Positions 1 through 6,744 are shown, counted from the first letter of the stretch. The stretch: DNA of 7,482 nucleotides from Anaerolineaceae bacterium UBA6801 (GCA_002452315.1 DKFH01000033.1:1-7482); one strand, 5' to 3'. Notes: generated by a model from the sequence alone, not told the origin. Program-made: numbers and translations.

Positions 1-686
1 TGGATCTCAGGGATGGTGTCGTTGAGCTCAATAGCAAACAGCAATTGCTCGATGGCCTCTTCATAATTGCCAGTAATCTCCAGCACATATCCACGTGCCC
101 AGCGCGACTCCAGCAAGTTCGGGTCAATCGCCATGGCGATCTGTGAGTGTTCAATGGCTTTCTCAAGTGTGTTGATTTCACCCAGGTCATTCGCCACCCG
201 CCGTGCAAGGATATTCGCGTAAATTGCATGGGTAAAGGCATTGTTGGGGTCAAGGTCCAAAGCCGAGCGTATGTCAGCCTCTGCCTCTAAAAATTCGCCC
301 ATATAGCCCTTTGCCCATGCCAGCAGGGCAAAAGCATAAGGCCGGGTATTATCCAGCATCAAGGCGTTTTCTGCATTGACTCTGGCAGCCTCGTACTCGG
401 CGCTATACAGCTGCAATTTCGCCAGGTTAATGTAGTTGGATACCTCCTGTGGGTTGGCTTTGATGGCCGCCTCATAGGACGCTTTGGCCATCCCAATTCT
501 GCCCTCAGCCAGGTAACTTTCCGCCTCCTCTACAAAGGAGACCGGGTCGCGCGTGGGCGTGGGTGTGGGCACAAAGGGCGGCGGCATGGCCGGGATGACA
601 TTGGTGTTCACATACACAATAGCCCCAATCGCCACCAGCAGAAAGCCGATCAACCAGGGGCTAGATCGCCTTCTGCGCTTATTCAT
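1..686 (-). CDS. Membrane-anchored TPR-repeat protein (3' part missing)
   Basis: The reading frame stays open to the left edge: 228 whole codons are present and the C-terminus lies outside. The N-terminus has a run of basic residues (MNKRRRR), then one hydrophobic helix at about residues 11-31, which fits an N-in signal anchor with the rest outside the cytoplasm. A Pro/Thr linker (VPTPTPTRDP, about 39-48) follows. From about residue 51 the chain is helical with the 34-residue TPR rhythm; examples are AKASYEAAIKANP and YEEAIEQLLFAIELN. I count roughly five TPR units before the edge. TPR repeats bind proteins, but the partner is unknown. In-frame ATGs also occur at 713 and 725. The promoter at 721-750 would start the RNA near 714, so 686 is preferred; its ribosome site is weak (GAGG, 13 nt upstream). 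Confident on the domain, not on function. Confidence 0.8.
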   Translation of the reverse strand, partial: MNKRRRRSSPWLIGFLLVAIGAIVYVNTNVIPAMPPPFVPTPTPTRDPVSFVEEAESYLAEGRIGMAKASYEAAIKANPQEVSNYINLAKLQLYSAEYEAARVNAENALMLDNTRPYAFALLAWAKGYMGEFLEAEADIRSALDLDPNNAFTHAIYANILARRVANDLGEINTLEKAIEHSQIAMAIDPNLLESRWARGYVLEITGNYEEAIEQLLFAIELNDTIPEI

Positions 687-720
687 TGACCACTTACTGC
701 CTCGAAGATACATATCAAGA

Positions 721-750
721 ATCATAGCACCCACGGCTGCAGTCCGTCAA
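721..750 (-). promoter_or_regulatory. Sigma-70-type promoter of the TPR gene
   Basis: On the minus strand a -35 box TTGACG (745-750) and a -10 box TATGAT (721-726) are separated by 18 bp, each matching consensus at five of six positions. The predicted start point near 714 gives a leader of about 28 nt before the ATG at 686, and argues against the upstream in-frame ATGs at 713 and 725. Confidence 0.6.
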
Positions 751-803
751 GCAGGTTAAATCTTAGCAGGTTTTAAGGTTTTCAAACCTAAAACTTAACC
801 TGC
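751..803 (-). repeat. TTAACCTGC inverted and direct repeat cluster between pgl and the TPR gene
   Basis: The word GCAGGTTAA occurs at 751-759 on the plus strand, and its exact inverse TTAACCTGC at 795-803. A third copy, GCAGGTT, lies at 766-772. The 766-803 part can fold as a hairpin: outer stem of seven pairs, inner AGGTT/AACCT stem (776-780 and 785-789), with an internal loop. The last copy directly abuts the -35 box of the TPR promoter. It could be an operator array, or a stem that ends the dnaJ-pgl transcript. There is no clear T-run after it on the minus strand, so a classical terminator is less likely. Confidence 0.5.
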
Positions 804-847
804 CGGGGTGCGATTAATACTTTAAATCATAACAGTTGAGATCTGGT

Positions 848-1609
848 TCATAAGTATTTCAGAGCTAAAGACCCCTGATCTGCATCGGGTAAGCCTTTGG
901 CGGCGTCCCGATCGAGCAACCAGAGCATCTCCCCATCCACCGGCGAGATCAATTGAATCGGCCGCTGCCACGGGTCAGCAGGACCAGTCAACACCTTGGC
1001 CAGCATGTCCGCCTTTGACTTGCCACTCACCAGCACCAGGATCTTCCTGGCTGCGTTGATGGCATTTTTCGTCAGGGTCAGACGCCAGGCATCCTTTGAG
1101 GGTACCGGGTTGGCGATAAACCAGCGGTGTTCTTCGTTCAGACCGGCGGTCTCCGGGAATAACGAGGCCGTATGCCCATCTGCGCCCATCCCCAGCAAGA
1201 GCAGGTCAAATCTCGGCCAGGGGCCATCAAAAAATCCTCGTAATTCCTCTTCGTAATCAAAGGCTGCCAGCCGGGCATCAGATTCTGTTTTCACCCGATG
1301 GATATTCTCTGCGGGCAGCGGCACCTTCGAAATTAACGCCTCTGCAACCATGCGGTAGTTCGACTCCGGATGGTCCGGAAGAACATGGCGCTCATCGCCA
1401 AAGAATAGATGAATCTGCTGCCAGGGGAGCTGTTCCTGCAGTTCGGGCGCCGCCAGTCCGGTATACATCTGTTTTGGCGTGCTGCCGCCCGAAAGCGCAA
1501 CGGAAAACGTCCCCCTGGCCTGGATGCTTTTTTGCACTGTTTCAATGAACAGGTCAACCGCTGCCTCGGCCAACGCTGTTTGATCGGCGTATACCTGGAT
1601 ATTTGCCAT
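848..1609 (-). CDS. pgl: 6-phosphogluconolactonase
   Basis: This cytoplasmic enzyme hydrolyses 6-phosphoglucono-1,5-lactone to 6-phosphogluconate, the second step of the oxidative pentose phosphate pathway. The 253-residue length is normal for the bacterial DevB/Pgl family (NagB/RpiA/CoA-transferase fold). Visible family motifs are LSGGSTP (39-45), FFGDERHV (69-76), LGMGADGHTASLFP (139-152) and SGKSKA (195-200). The ATG at 1609 places the conserved core at the expected distance. The ribosome site is weak (GAAAG). The start lies 19 bp after the dnaJ stop on the same strand, so it is probably co-transcribed with dnaJ. No zwf or gnd is in the window, so the usual pathway partners are elsewhere. 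Confidence 0.95.
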   Translation of the reverse strand: MANIQVYADQTALAEAAVDLFIETVQKSIQARGTFSVALSGGSTPKQMYTGLAAPELQEQLPWQQIHLFFGDERHVLPDHPESNYRMVAEALISKVPLPAENIHRVKTESDARLAAFDYEEELRGFFDGPWPRFDLLLLGMGADGHTASLFPETAGLNEEHRWFIANPVPSKDAWRLTLTKNAINAARKILVLVSGKSKADMLAKVLTGPADPWQRPIQLISPVDGEMLWLLDRDAAKGLPDADQGSLALKYL

Positions 1610-1628
1610 CGTGATCGTCTACTTTCGG

Positions 1629-2588
1629 CTATTGCATCGATCGCTGCAAGGCCTTGAATTGTTCTTTTTGCTCATCGGTGAGGTTCTTGGGTACCAACAC
1701 CTCAACTTCAGCGTAAAGGTCCCCGCGTGCACCGGGCTGACCCAGCCGGGGCATACCCAGCCCCTTTAACCGAAACGTCTTTCCCGAGTCCGTCTCCGGT
1801 GGAATGGTCAGTTTAACCGCTTTATCAATCGTGCTGACCGTGACTTCCCCGCCCAGCAAAGCAGTAAAGAAATCAACCGGCTGGATAATGCGCAAATGAT
1901 CACCCTCCCGCTTGTATTTCGGATGCGGCTGCACTTTGATTTTCAAAAACAAATCACCAGAACCCGCCGGGCCGCCCCCGCCCTGTCCGCTCAGGCGGAT
2001 CTTAGAGCCTGTCTTCACCCCGGGTGGGATCGAAGCCTCGATACGCCGTCCATCCTCAAAGGTGAGCAGGCGCGTCGTGCCGTGGAAGGCTTCTTCCAGG
2101 GTGATTTCAACGGTGTGTTCAAGATCCTGCCCCCGTTGCTTTTGTTGATAGGAAGGCTGCCTGGCCCCTCGCCGGGTTGATCTTGTGCCAGCCATACCGC
2201 CAAATAACGTCTCGAAAAAATCGGAAAAACCGCCCAATCCACCGCCAAACATTTGCTCAAACTCTTCCTGCGTGACGGTGCGATACTGAGCCCCACCAGG
2301 TTGGCCTTGGGCAGCCCATTGTGACCAGTCAAAGTCCTCTGCACGCCCGCCGGTTTGCTGATATTGCTTCCATTGCGAGCCAAATCGGTCGTACTTTTCT
2401 CGCTTTTCAGCATCTGAAAGCACCTGGTAAGCTTCGTTGATGTCTTTAAATTTTTCTTCCGCATTAGGATCATCCGGGTTCACATCCGGGTGATACTCAC
2501 GGGCCAGTTTCCGGTAGGCTTTTTTGATCTCGTCCTGACTGGCATTTTTACTGACGTTTAATATTTGATAATAATCTCGAAATTCCAT
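1629..2588 (-). CDS. DnaJ-family co-chaperone without zinc finger (CbpA type)
   Basis: A 319-residue class B J-domain protein that would deliver clients to DnaK and stimulate its ATPase. The J domain covers about residues 4-70, with the essential HPD at 33-35 and helix IV near KYDRFGS. A Gly/Phe-rich stretch follows (about 70-135: [17 protein letters not shown]). The two substrate-binding beta domains lie at about 155-225 and 230-300. The CxxCxGxG zinc repeats of true DnaJ are absent, which makes it CbpA/DjlB-like and not housekeeping DnaJ. An AGAAGGA ribosome site (2596-2602) sits 7 nt before the ATG. pgl follows at 19 bp; no dnaK or grpE is in the window. No CIRCE sequence is visible upstream. 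Confidence 0.93.
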   Translation of the reverse strand: MEFRDYYQILNVSKNASQDEIKKAYRKLAREYHPDVNPDDPNAEEKFKDINEAYQVLSDAEKREKYDRFGSQWKQYQQTGGRAEDFDWSQWAAQGQPGGAQYRTVTQEEFEQMFGGGLGGFSDFFETLFGGMAGTRSTRRGARQPSYQQKQRGQDLEHTVEITLEEAFHGTTRLLTFEDGRRIEASIPPGVKTGSKIRLSGQGGGGPAGSGDLFLKIKVQPHPKYKREGDHLRIIQPVDFFTALLGGEVTVSTIDKAVKLTIPPETDSGKTFRLKGLGMPRLGQPGARGDLYAEVEVLVPKNLTDEQKEQFKALQRSMQ

Positions 2589-2612
2589 AAAACAGTCCTT
2601 CTGATGCCTGTT

Positions 2613-2690
2613 ATGGCCTAATTTTAGGTGTTTAATATTTAAAAATCATTAGATTCACCCCTCATCAAGCCATTTATGCTAATGGCCTAA
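2613..2690. repeat. Dyads and a 9-bp direct repeat upstream of dnaJ
   Basis: The 166-bp gap between dnaJ and the acyltransferase terminator region holds three small signals. A dyad GCCATT-N6-AATGGC is at 2669-2686. A palindrome CCTAATTTTAGG is at 2617-2628. ATGGCCTAA is directly repeated at 2613-2621 and 2682-2690. All sit where a dnaJ promoter and operator would be, but I see no convincing -35/-10 pair, only AT-rich -10-like words such as TAAAAT. Regulatory function is inferred. Confidence 0.35.
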
Positions 2691-2700
2691 CCAGGGTATT

Positions 2701-2730
2701 GAAAAGGGGTTGCCATGCGTTCGCAACCCC
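2701..2730 (-). terminator. Rho-independent terminator after the acyltransferase gene
   Basis: An exact 8-bp stem GGGGTTGC/GCAACCCC (2706-2713 with 2723-2730) has a 9-nt loop and is followed on the minus strand by TTTTC. It lies 25 bp past the stop codon of the acyltransferase gene, which fits its 3' end and separates it from dnaJ. The T-run is short, so efficiency is uncertain. Confidence 0.65.
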
Positions 2731-2754
2731 CTGTTCAGTCTGCTGTTCTGGGCC

Positions 2755-3471
2755 TTAAGCAATCTCCGGGTCAAATTCACCCCGGTATTCCCTGGGCAAA
2801 AGCCCAGCGATTTTGGTCATGATCAGGTGTCCCGCAGACTTGATCTCCGCACGGGACGGCCGCTCTGGGTTATCGCTGGTTAAGGGGCCAAACACTTCAC
2901 CAATCTGCGTGAAAATTCGCAACCGGCGTTTCTTATCAGAAAGAGTTTTGAATAGCTTAAAGTCATTATCGCTGATCGTGCCCATCGGCAGAATCGGCAC
3001 GCCTGTGCGCAAAGCCATATAAGCAGCACCAGGCAGCGCAGCCTTTAATAGGCCGGAATGGACATGCCCCTCGGGGTAGATCACCAAAACGCCGTTCTGC
3101 GAGAGGATCGCCTGTGACGCCCTCAAGGCTTCAAAATTTGGGGTGCCCTGCTGGATCTTTAACGTCTGCCAGGCGTTGGGAAACACCCGCATGATGGGGG
3201 GCGCATTTGGCATCACAAAATCCCCGATGAACTCTATAGGCCACCGTGTACTGCGTATGGGTGCTACAGAATCAAGAAAATGGAAATGGTTACCAACCAC
3301 CAATAATGGCCCCTGGGCTGGGATGTTTTCCCGCCCTTTGATCTCCCAACGGGTCAGAATCGTGCTAACAATATCAATCCCGGCCTTTAACACGCCTCGG
3401 ACCAAGCGCCGCCGGGGCCAAGGATACTTTTGAATCATGCTCTCCATAACTTGATCGTTTTGTTCGCTCAC
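2755..3471 (-). CDS. PlsC-like 1-acylglycerol-phosphate acyltransferase
   Basis: A 238-residue member of the LPLAT/PlsC family, which transfers acyl chains to lysophosphatidate or similar acceptors at the inner face of the membrane. Seen: the catalytic HX4D motif in VGNHFHFLDSVAP (His62, Asp67), the substrate-phosphate motif as YPEGHVHSG (Pro133-Gly135) and the TGVPILPMG strand near the end. The usual PEGTRS is changed to PEGHVH, so the acceptor may differ from lysophosphatidate. Start choice: AGGAG at 3482-3486 stands 10 nt before this GTG and 7 nt before an adjacent TTG (3474). The open frame continues to 3603, but its extra codons look like translated AT-rich leader. ATGs at 3447 and 3438 lack a ribosome site. 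It is a single-gene unit with its own terminator. Confidence 0.85.
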   Translation of the reverse strand: MSEQNDQVMESMIQKYPWPRRRLVRGVLKAGIDIVSTILTRWEIKGRENIPAQGPLLVVGNHFHFLDSVAPIRSTRWPIEFIGDFVMPNAPPIMRVFPNAWQTLKIQQGTPNFEALRASQAILSQNGVLVIYPEGHVHSGLLKAALPGAAYMALRTGVPILPMGTISDNDFKLFKTLSDKKRRLRIFTQIGEVFGPLTSDNPERPSRAEIKSAGHLIMTKIAGLLPREYRGEFDPEIA

Positions 3472-3481
3472 CAATGTTTTA

Positions 3482-3486
3482 CTCCT
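3482..3486 (-). promoter_or_regulatory. Ribosome binding site deciding the acyltransferase start
   Basis: AGGAG on the minus strand lies 7 nt from TTG (3474) and 10 nt from GTG (3471). No other in-frame start has a comparable site, so translation should begin at one of these two non-ATG codons. Confidence 0.6.
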
Positions 3487-3541
3487 AAAATAAAAGTGCT
3501 GTTGGCGTCTTCTACGCTTCTGCTTCAGCAGCGACGCAACA
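3487..3541 (-). promoter_or_regulatory. Leader hairpin and U-rich tract before the acyltransferase
   Basis: On the minus strand TGTTGCGTC (3533-3541) can pair with GACGCCAACA (3500-3509), with one bulged base. It encloses a smaller CGCTGC-TGAA-GCAGaaGCG hairpin (3515-3533). After GCAC comes TTTTATTTT (3487-3495), then the ribosome site. The order stem, U-tract, Shine-Dalgarno resembles an attenuator or a protective 5' hairpin. No known riboswitch family is recognised. Confidence 0.4.
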
Positions 3542-3553
3542 CCAATGTACCTA

Positions 3554-3559
3554 ATTATA
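3554..3559 (-). promoter_or_regulatory. Possible -10 box for the acyltransferase gene
   Basis: An exact TATAAT on the minus strand lies 83 bp before the GTG start and would place the RNA 5' end near 3547, just ahead of the leader hairpin. A properly spaced -35 box is not visible; TTGTTA at 3572-3577 is only 12 bp away. Confidence 0.4.
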
Positions 3560-3660
3560 ACCAACAAATAATAACAAATACACACGCCGCCAAAAACAAG
3601 CATCGAGCCTTGAGCTCAAACGCATTCCACGTTGTTGTTTACCTTAATCCACGCCTGCCC

Positions 3661-3676
3661 GGGTTACAAACAACCC
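3661..3676 (-). terminator. Weak hairpin after the HAD gene
   Basis: GGGTT/AACCC arms (3661-3665 and 3672-3676) with a 6-nt loop stand seven bases beyond the HAD stop codon. No T-run follows on the minus strand, so this is only a candidate 3' end for the metallopeptidase-HAD transcript. Confidence 0.25.
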
Positions 3677-3683
3677 ACAGCGG

Positions 3684-4406
3684 CTATCCTCCTTTAAACT
3701 CAAACAGCAGCTGAATGTCCCCCGTGGAGTCAACGATCAGGTCCGCACCAGCTCCCTCCAGCTCATCCTGGCTGCCAAAACCGCATAATACGCCAATCGT
3801 CTGAGCGCCGGCTGACCTGCCAGCGCGCACATCCACGGTCGTATCGCCAATCATTACACAATGCTCTGGTTCCAGCCCCATTTGGCGTGCGGCATAGATC
3901 ACCGGGTCAGGAAAGGGTTTGGTATGCATACAGGTCTGGGCGGTAACCACCGTCTCAAAATACTTCAACAGGTCAAAATGCTCCAGGAAATGCAGCGTGG
4001 TGCGTTCATCCCTTGCGCTGACCACAGACATGGGAAGCTTTCCCCACAAATTTGCCAGCATCGTGTCTACACCTGGCACGATCCAGAACCGCTCATGCGC
4101 AGGGGTTCTTTCGTGGCGCTTGCGGGTCATCCGGTCATAAATTAGTGAAAAAGGTCGATCCAGGTGCATGCGGTCCGCTAATCCATAAAAGAAATTGGCC
4201 GGCGTCTCAATTGCCATCACAAATGACCGGGCGATGTGGTGAGTGTCACCCTCCTTATGCAGCCAGGAAATGGGTTTAATGCGTTTGGCAATTCGCTCAA
4301 CCAGGTGGTCATCCGTATCGCTAAGGGTGCCATCCACATCAAACAAAAGGCCGCGTACTTTCGAGATGTCGATCATCCCGGAAATGATAGGGTTGTCGTG
4401 GGTCAT
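3684..4406 (-). CDS. HAD-superfamily phosphatase (phosphoglycolate phosphatase-like)
   Basis: A 240-residue haloacid dehalogenase hydrolase, predicted to remove phosphate from a small phosphometabolite in the cytoplasm with Mg2+. All four core motifs are present: DVDGT with nucleophile Asp23 and acid/base Asp25, Ser130 in VVSARDE, Lys163 in KPFPDP, and GDTTVD with Asp188 and Asp192. An insertion of about 90 residues after motif I forms an alpha-helical cap, as in the Gph/beta-phosphoglucomutase subgroup. The motif set fits phosphoglycolate phosphatase, but the cap sequence is not diagnostic, so the substrate is open. Its ATG overlaps the stop of the upstream metallopeptidase gene (ATGA, 4403-4406) and it has no good ribosome site, suggesting translational coupling. 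The ATG at 4376 is a less likely alternative. Confidence 0.88.
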   Translation of the reverse strand: MTHDNPIISGMIDISKVRGLLFDVDGTLSDTDDHLVERIAKRIKPISWLHKEGDTHHIARSFVMAIETPANFFYGLADRMHLDRPFSLIYDRMTRKRHERTPAHERFWIVPGVDTMLANLWGKLPMSVVSARDERTTLHFLEHFDLLKYFETVVTAQTCMHTKPFPDPVIYAARQMGLEPEHCVMIGDTTVDVRAGRSAGAQTIGVLCGFGSQDELEGAGADLIVDSTGDIQLLFEFKGG

Positions 4407-5839
4407 TGCAGCGCTTCAACCAGGGTTTCAGCCAGGCTGGCGGTAGGTGCGATAAACCACACGGTGCGGTCACTGTCCTGCATCAATACCACGGATCCAT
4501 CCGGGCCAATCCAGGTCGGCTGCCCAGCGATGGGTTGTGGGGCCGTATCCCAACGCAAATTAGCATAACTCGCCATGGCTAGTATGAATTCATCCGCATC
4601 CAGGCGGGTATCCCACACGATATCCAGGATAAATATGAGCTCGTCTGTGTCTTCTTGGAGATAAAAGGCATAGGCATCACCGCCCCACCCTTCAGCCGCA
4701 GCGCTCGCCTGGCCGTCATCAAGTTGGTAAGCCTCGTCATACGCGTGGCCAAGAATCAGGTAAATAAACCATTCGCCCATCACGTTTTGATCATACAAAG
4801 CCCAATCCTCCCCGAGTAAATCCGTCATATCTGGAAGCACGACAGTTTGGGGCACATCATCAGGATACCGATCGGGATGAAGGATCTGCTCGGTAGACAG
4901 GGGCGGGTCAAGATAGGCAGCATCCACGGCTGGATATCCCCCCTGGTTGTAAAAATATTCCACAAATGAATATCCTTTTTCATAGGGAAACAAGATGTCC
5001 AGCTGGATGTAAGGGGGTGCGTTGTCAAAAACTGGGCTGTCAAAATCCTCAAAAGAGTCCAATAAATCCAGGTAATCGTTTCTGGTGGCATAGGTCTGGA
5101 ACCAAAGCAGTTCCGTCCACGAGGCGTCTCCCTCTACCAGCGCCTGGATGGCTGCACAGCGCTCCGAATCAACCTCACAGGCTTCCTCATTGTAATTAAG
5201 ACCCTCATCAAGCCCAAAGGCCTGATCCTGTAAAACGTGGACAAACTCATGAGCATAGGTCATTTTTTCCTGGATGCCAAAAGTCACCCCGCTCACCACA
5301 TAGATCTCTTCCGTCTCGCTATCGTAAAAACCCGAGATTTGTTCACTGTAAAGCTCATTATAGAAGTTTTTTAAGTCAAAATCGGCTGGCAATAAGCCCA
5401 GCAAAGACAAAATCAACACATCCTGGCGTGCATCTTCATCGGTATATTCGGCGAAAAACTCGTTGACAACCATATCCTCAAGCGCTTCAGGCGACATCAC
5501 AATTTTAGGCACGTCCTCTTCCAGGGTAAGCCCGCGCAATTCACTGACCTGCGCTTCAATGTCAAGCAGGATTTCTACAACCTCATCCGGCAGCTGATCA
5601 ACATCACCCGTGGGAGCAGGCTGAGTTATGCTGGGTGGTGTAGGTTGTTCGGGTGACTCACTTGGCGCAAGGGTAACTGTCTCACCGGGCAGCACAGCAG
5701 CGCCATGCGGGTTAAAGTCAAGCGGCCAGAATGCTAAGACCCCCACACCGCTCACCACGATCACACCCAGGCACACACAGGTTATAAACAGGATGACTCC
5801 GCAGCTGAGAAGGATATTTTTTGTCTTATTTGAATTCAT
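4403..5839 (-). CDS. Membrane-anchored HExxH metallopeptidase-like protein
   Basis: A 478-residue protein with a long hydrophobic segment at about 9-38 (signal anchor), a Pro-rich linker (about 58-80) and an extracytoplasmic domain. The zinc motif HEFVH is at 197-201 in TYAHEFVHVLQDQAFGL, and LVEGDA follows 35 residues later, with Glu236 as the likely third ligand (gluzincin pattern). A block before it, GFYDSETEEIYVVSG, and AEGWGGDAYAFY near the C-terminus look like conserved parts of a broader bacterial/archaeal surface-protein family, to my memory resembling haloarchaeal Hvo_1808-type proteins. Cys221 and Cys228 could form a disulfide. Substrate and activity are unknown. The ATG at 5839 is chosen for the AAGG site 5 nt upstream; an in-frame GTG at 5854 would add five residues. 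It is the first gene of a pair with the HAD phosphatase. Confidence 0.78.
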   Translation of the reverse strand: MNSNKTKNILLSCGVILFITCVCLGVIVVSGVGVLAFWPLDFNPHGAAVLPGETVTLAPSESPEQPTPPSITQPAPTGDVDQLPDEVVEILLDIEAQVSELRGLTLEEDVPKIVMSPEALEDMVVNEFFAEYTDEDARQDVLILSLLGLLPADFDLKNFYNELYSEQISGFYDSETEEIYVVSGVTFGIQEKMTYAHEFVHVLQDQAFGLDEGLNYNEEACEVDSERCAAIQALVEGDASWTELLWFQTYATRNDYLDLLDSFEDFDSPVFDNAPPYIQLDILFPYEKGYSFVEYFYNQGGYPAVDAAYLDPPLSTEQILHPDRYPDDVPQTVVLPDMTDLLGEDWALYDQNVMGEWFIYLILGHAYDEAYQLDDGQASAAAEGWGGDAYAFYLQEDTDELIFILDIVWDTRLDADEFILAMASYANLRWDTAPQPIAGQPTWIGPDGSVVLMQDSDRTVWFIAPTASLAETLVEALQ

Positions 5840-5867
5840 GATCACCTTATCCACTGTTTGGTTATGA

Positions 5868-5901
5868 CGAAAAATGGGGCATCCTTCTGGCCAATTTTTC
5901 G
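5868..5901 (-). repeat. Inverted repeat in the metallopeptidase leader
   Basis: An exact 8-bp inverted repeat CGAAAAAT/ATTTTTCG (5868-5875 and 5894-5901) extends inward by two more G-C pairs after one mismatch. It lies 29 bp before the start codon, between it and the putative -10 element, so it would be a 5'-UTR hairpin or an operator. Confidence 0.4.
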
Positions 5902-5928
5902 CACAACCGTTTTAAACCTAACCACATT

Positions 5929-5937
5929 ATTATCACA
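5929..5937 (-). promoter_or_regulatory. Possible extended -10 promoter of the metallopeptidase gene
   Basis: TGTGATAAT on the minus strand matches an extended -10 (TGn plus GATAAT). No good -35 is seen at 17 bp, as expected for extended -10 promoters. It sits just downstream of the terminator of the preceding gene, where a new promoter is needed. Confidence 0.4.
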
Positions 5938-5946
5938 CGCCTTGAT

Positions 5947-5973
5947 GTTAAAAGAAAACCCCCTCAGGGGGTT
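5947..5973 (-). terminator. Rho-independent terminator of the response-regulator gene
   Basis: A perfect 7-bp G+C-rich stem AACCCCC/GGGGGTT (5957-5963 with 5967-5973) has a 3-nt loop and is followed on the minus strand by TTCTTTT. It lies 30 bp past the response-regulator stop and separates that gene from the metallopeptidase gene. Confidence 0.8.
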
Positions 5974-6003
5974 ATTTAATCGCGCTTTGCGGCTTTGAAA
6001 AAT

Positions 6004-6672
6004 TTATGCTTTAAGAATGTAACCAACGCCCCGTTCAGTACAGATCAATTTTGGGTTGCGCGGGTCCTCTTCAATAGCCTGCCGCAGCCAGCTGATATGT
6101 ACATCCAGTGTGCGGGTATCGCCGGTATATTCTGTATCCCAAATTTGGGTAAAAAGGGGATCACGTCTGACCACTTCCCCGTTATTTTCCATCAGTACCT
6201 TCAGGATTTCAACCAGTCTAGGTGTCAGTTTAGTTTGCCGCCCATTGCAAGTGACCAGCTGGGTATGAATGTTCAATTCAATGGGGCCGACTTCCAGGAT
6301 ATATTTCTCATCCGTCGGGTGATATGCTTGCAGGCGATTAATTAGTTTTTGAACGGTAAAAGGCAGTCTGAGCACCAGGTTGGCATCAATGTTTTCAGGG
6401 AGTGTGGTCTCTTCTTCCACAATCAGGATGATCGGCAACCCATTGTCTGAAATTCTAAACGATTGGCAGATGCGTACACCGCTCGTTCGCAGGGAGGCGG
6501 CATCAATGATGACCACATGAGGATTGACCACATCGAGCAAATCAAGGCCAGCGCTGCCACTCGGTGCTTTTGTGACCTGGTAACCCTTGCCACGCAATTC
6601 CTCACCGAAGGAAGCGTAATCGCCTCGCCTACCTTCTATGATCAAAATAACAACCGCATTGCTTTCCTGCAA
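6004..6672 (-). CDS. OmpR/PhoB-type response regulator with degenerate receiver
   Basis: A 222-residue DNA-binding regulator. The N-terminal receiver spans about residues 6-120 and the C-terminal winged helix about 130-221. The latter is textbook OmpR family: KLTPRLVEILKVLMEN, then GDTRTLDVHISWLRQAIE (recognition helix) and ICTERGVGYIL (wing). In the receiver the phospho-acceptor position is kept (Asp57 in VVIIDAASL). The paired acidic site is E13-G14 where two acids are usual, and the switch lysine of KPF is replaced (LRLPF, Leu103), so normal phospho-signalling is doubtful. The frame is open to 6819, but the TTG at 6672 has a strong GGAAGGA site 7 nt upstream and directly precedes the first receiver strand; the upstream codons look like leader. 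No histidine kinase is nearby. Confidence 0.9.
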   Translation of the reverse strand: MQESNAVVILIIEGRRGDYASFGEELRGKGYQVTKAPSGSAGLDLLDVVNPHVVIIDAASLRTSGVRICQSFRISDNGLPIILIVEEETTLPENIDANLVLRLPFTVQKLINRLQAYHPTDEKYILEVGPIELNIHTQLVTCNGRQTKLTPRLVEILKVLMENNGEVVRRDPLFTQIWDTEYTGDTRTLDVHISWLRQAIEEDPRNPKLICTERGVGYILKA

Positions 6673-6679
6673 AAGATTG

Positions 6680-6686
6680 TCCTTCC
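6680..6686 (-). promoter_or_regulatory. Ribosome binding site fixing a TTG start for the response regulator
   Basis: GGAAGGA on the minus strand lies 7 nt before the TTG at 6672. The far upstream ATG at 6819 has no such site and would add 49 residues that resemble no receiver domain. Confidence 0.65.
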
Positions 6687-6744
6687 CATGACGGCCTGTT
6701 ACCCACAAAATTCGACACCGCCGTATCCTTCGCCAATAATATAG

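Noticed and set aside
996..1256. Plus-strand open frames opposite pgl, dnaJ, the acyltransferase and the metallopeptidase
   Set aside because: They are antisense shadows of well-supported genes, with no ribosome sites or family motifs.
3472..3603. 44-codon N-terminal extension of the acyltransferase, with a hydrophobic start
   Set aside because: It reads through the TATAAT box and the leader hairpin; the ribosome site at 3482-3486 favours GTG 3471 or TTG 3474.
3684..3698. AAAGGAGG-like ribosome site at the end of the HAD gene, suggesting a further small gene
   Set aside because: The only suitable start after it (GTG) is followed by a stop within four codons.
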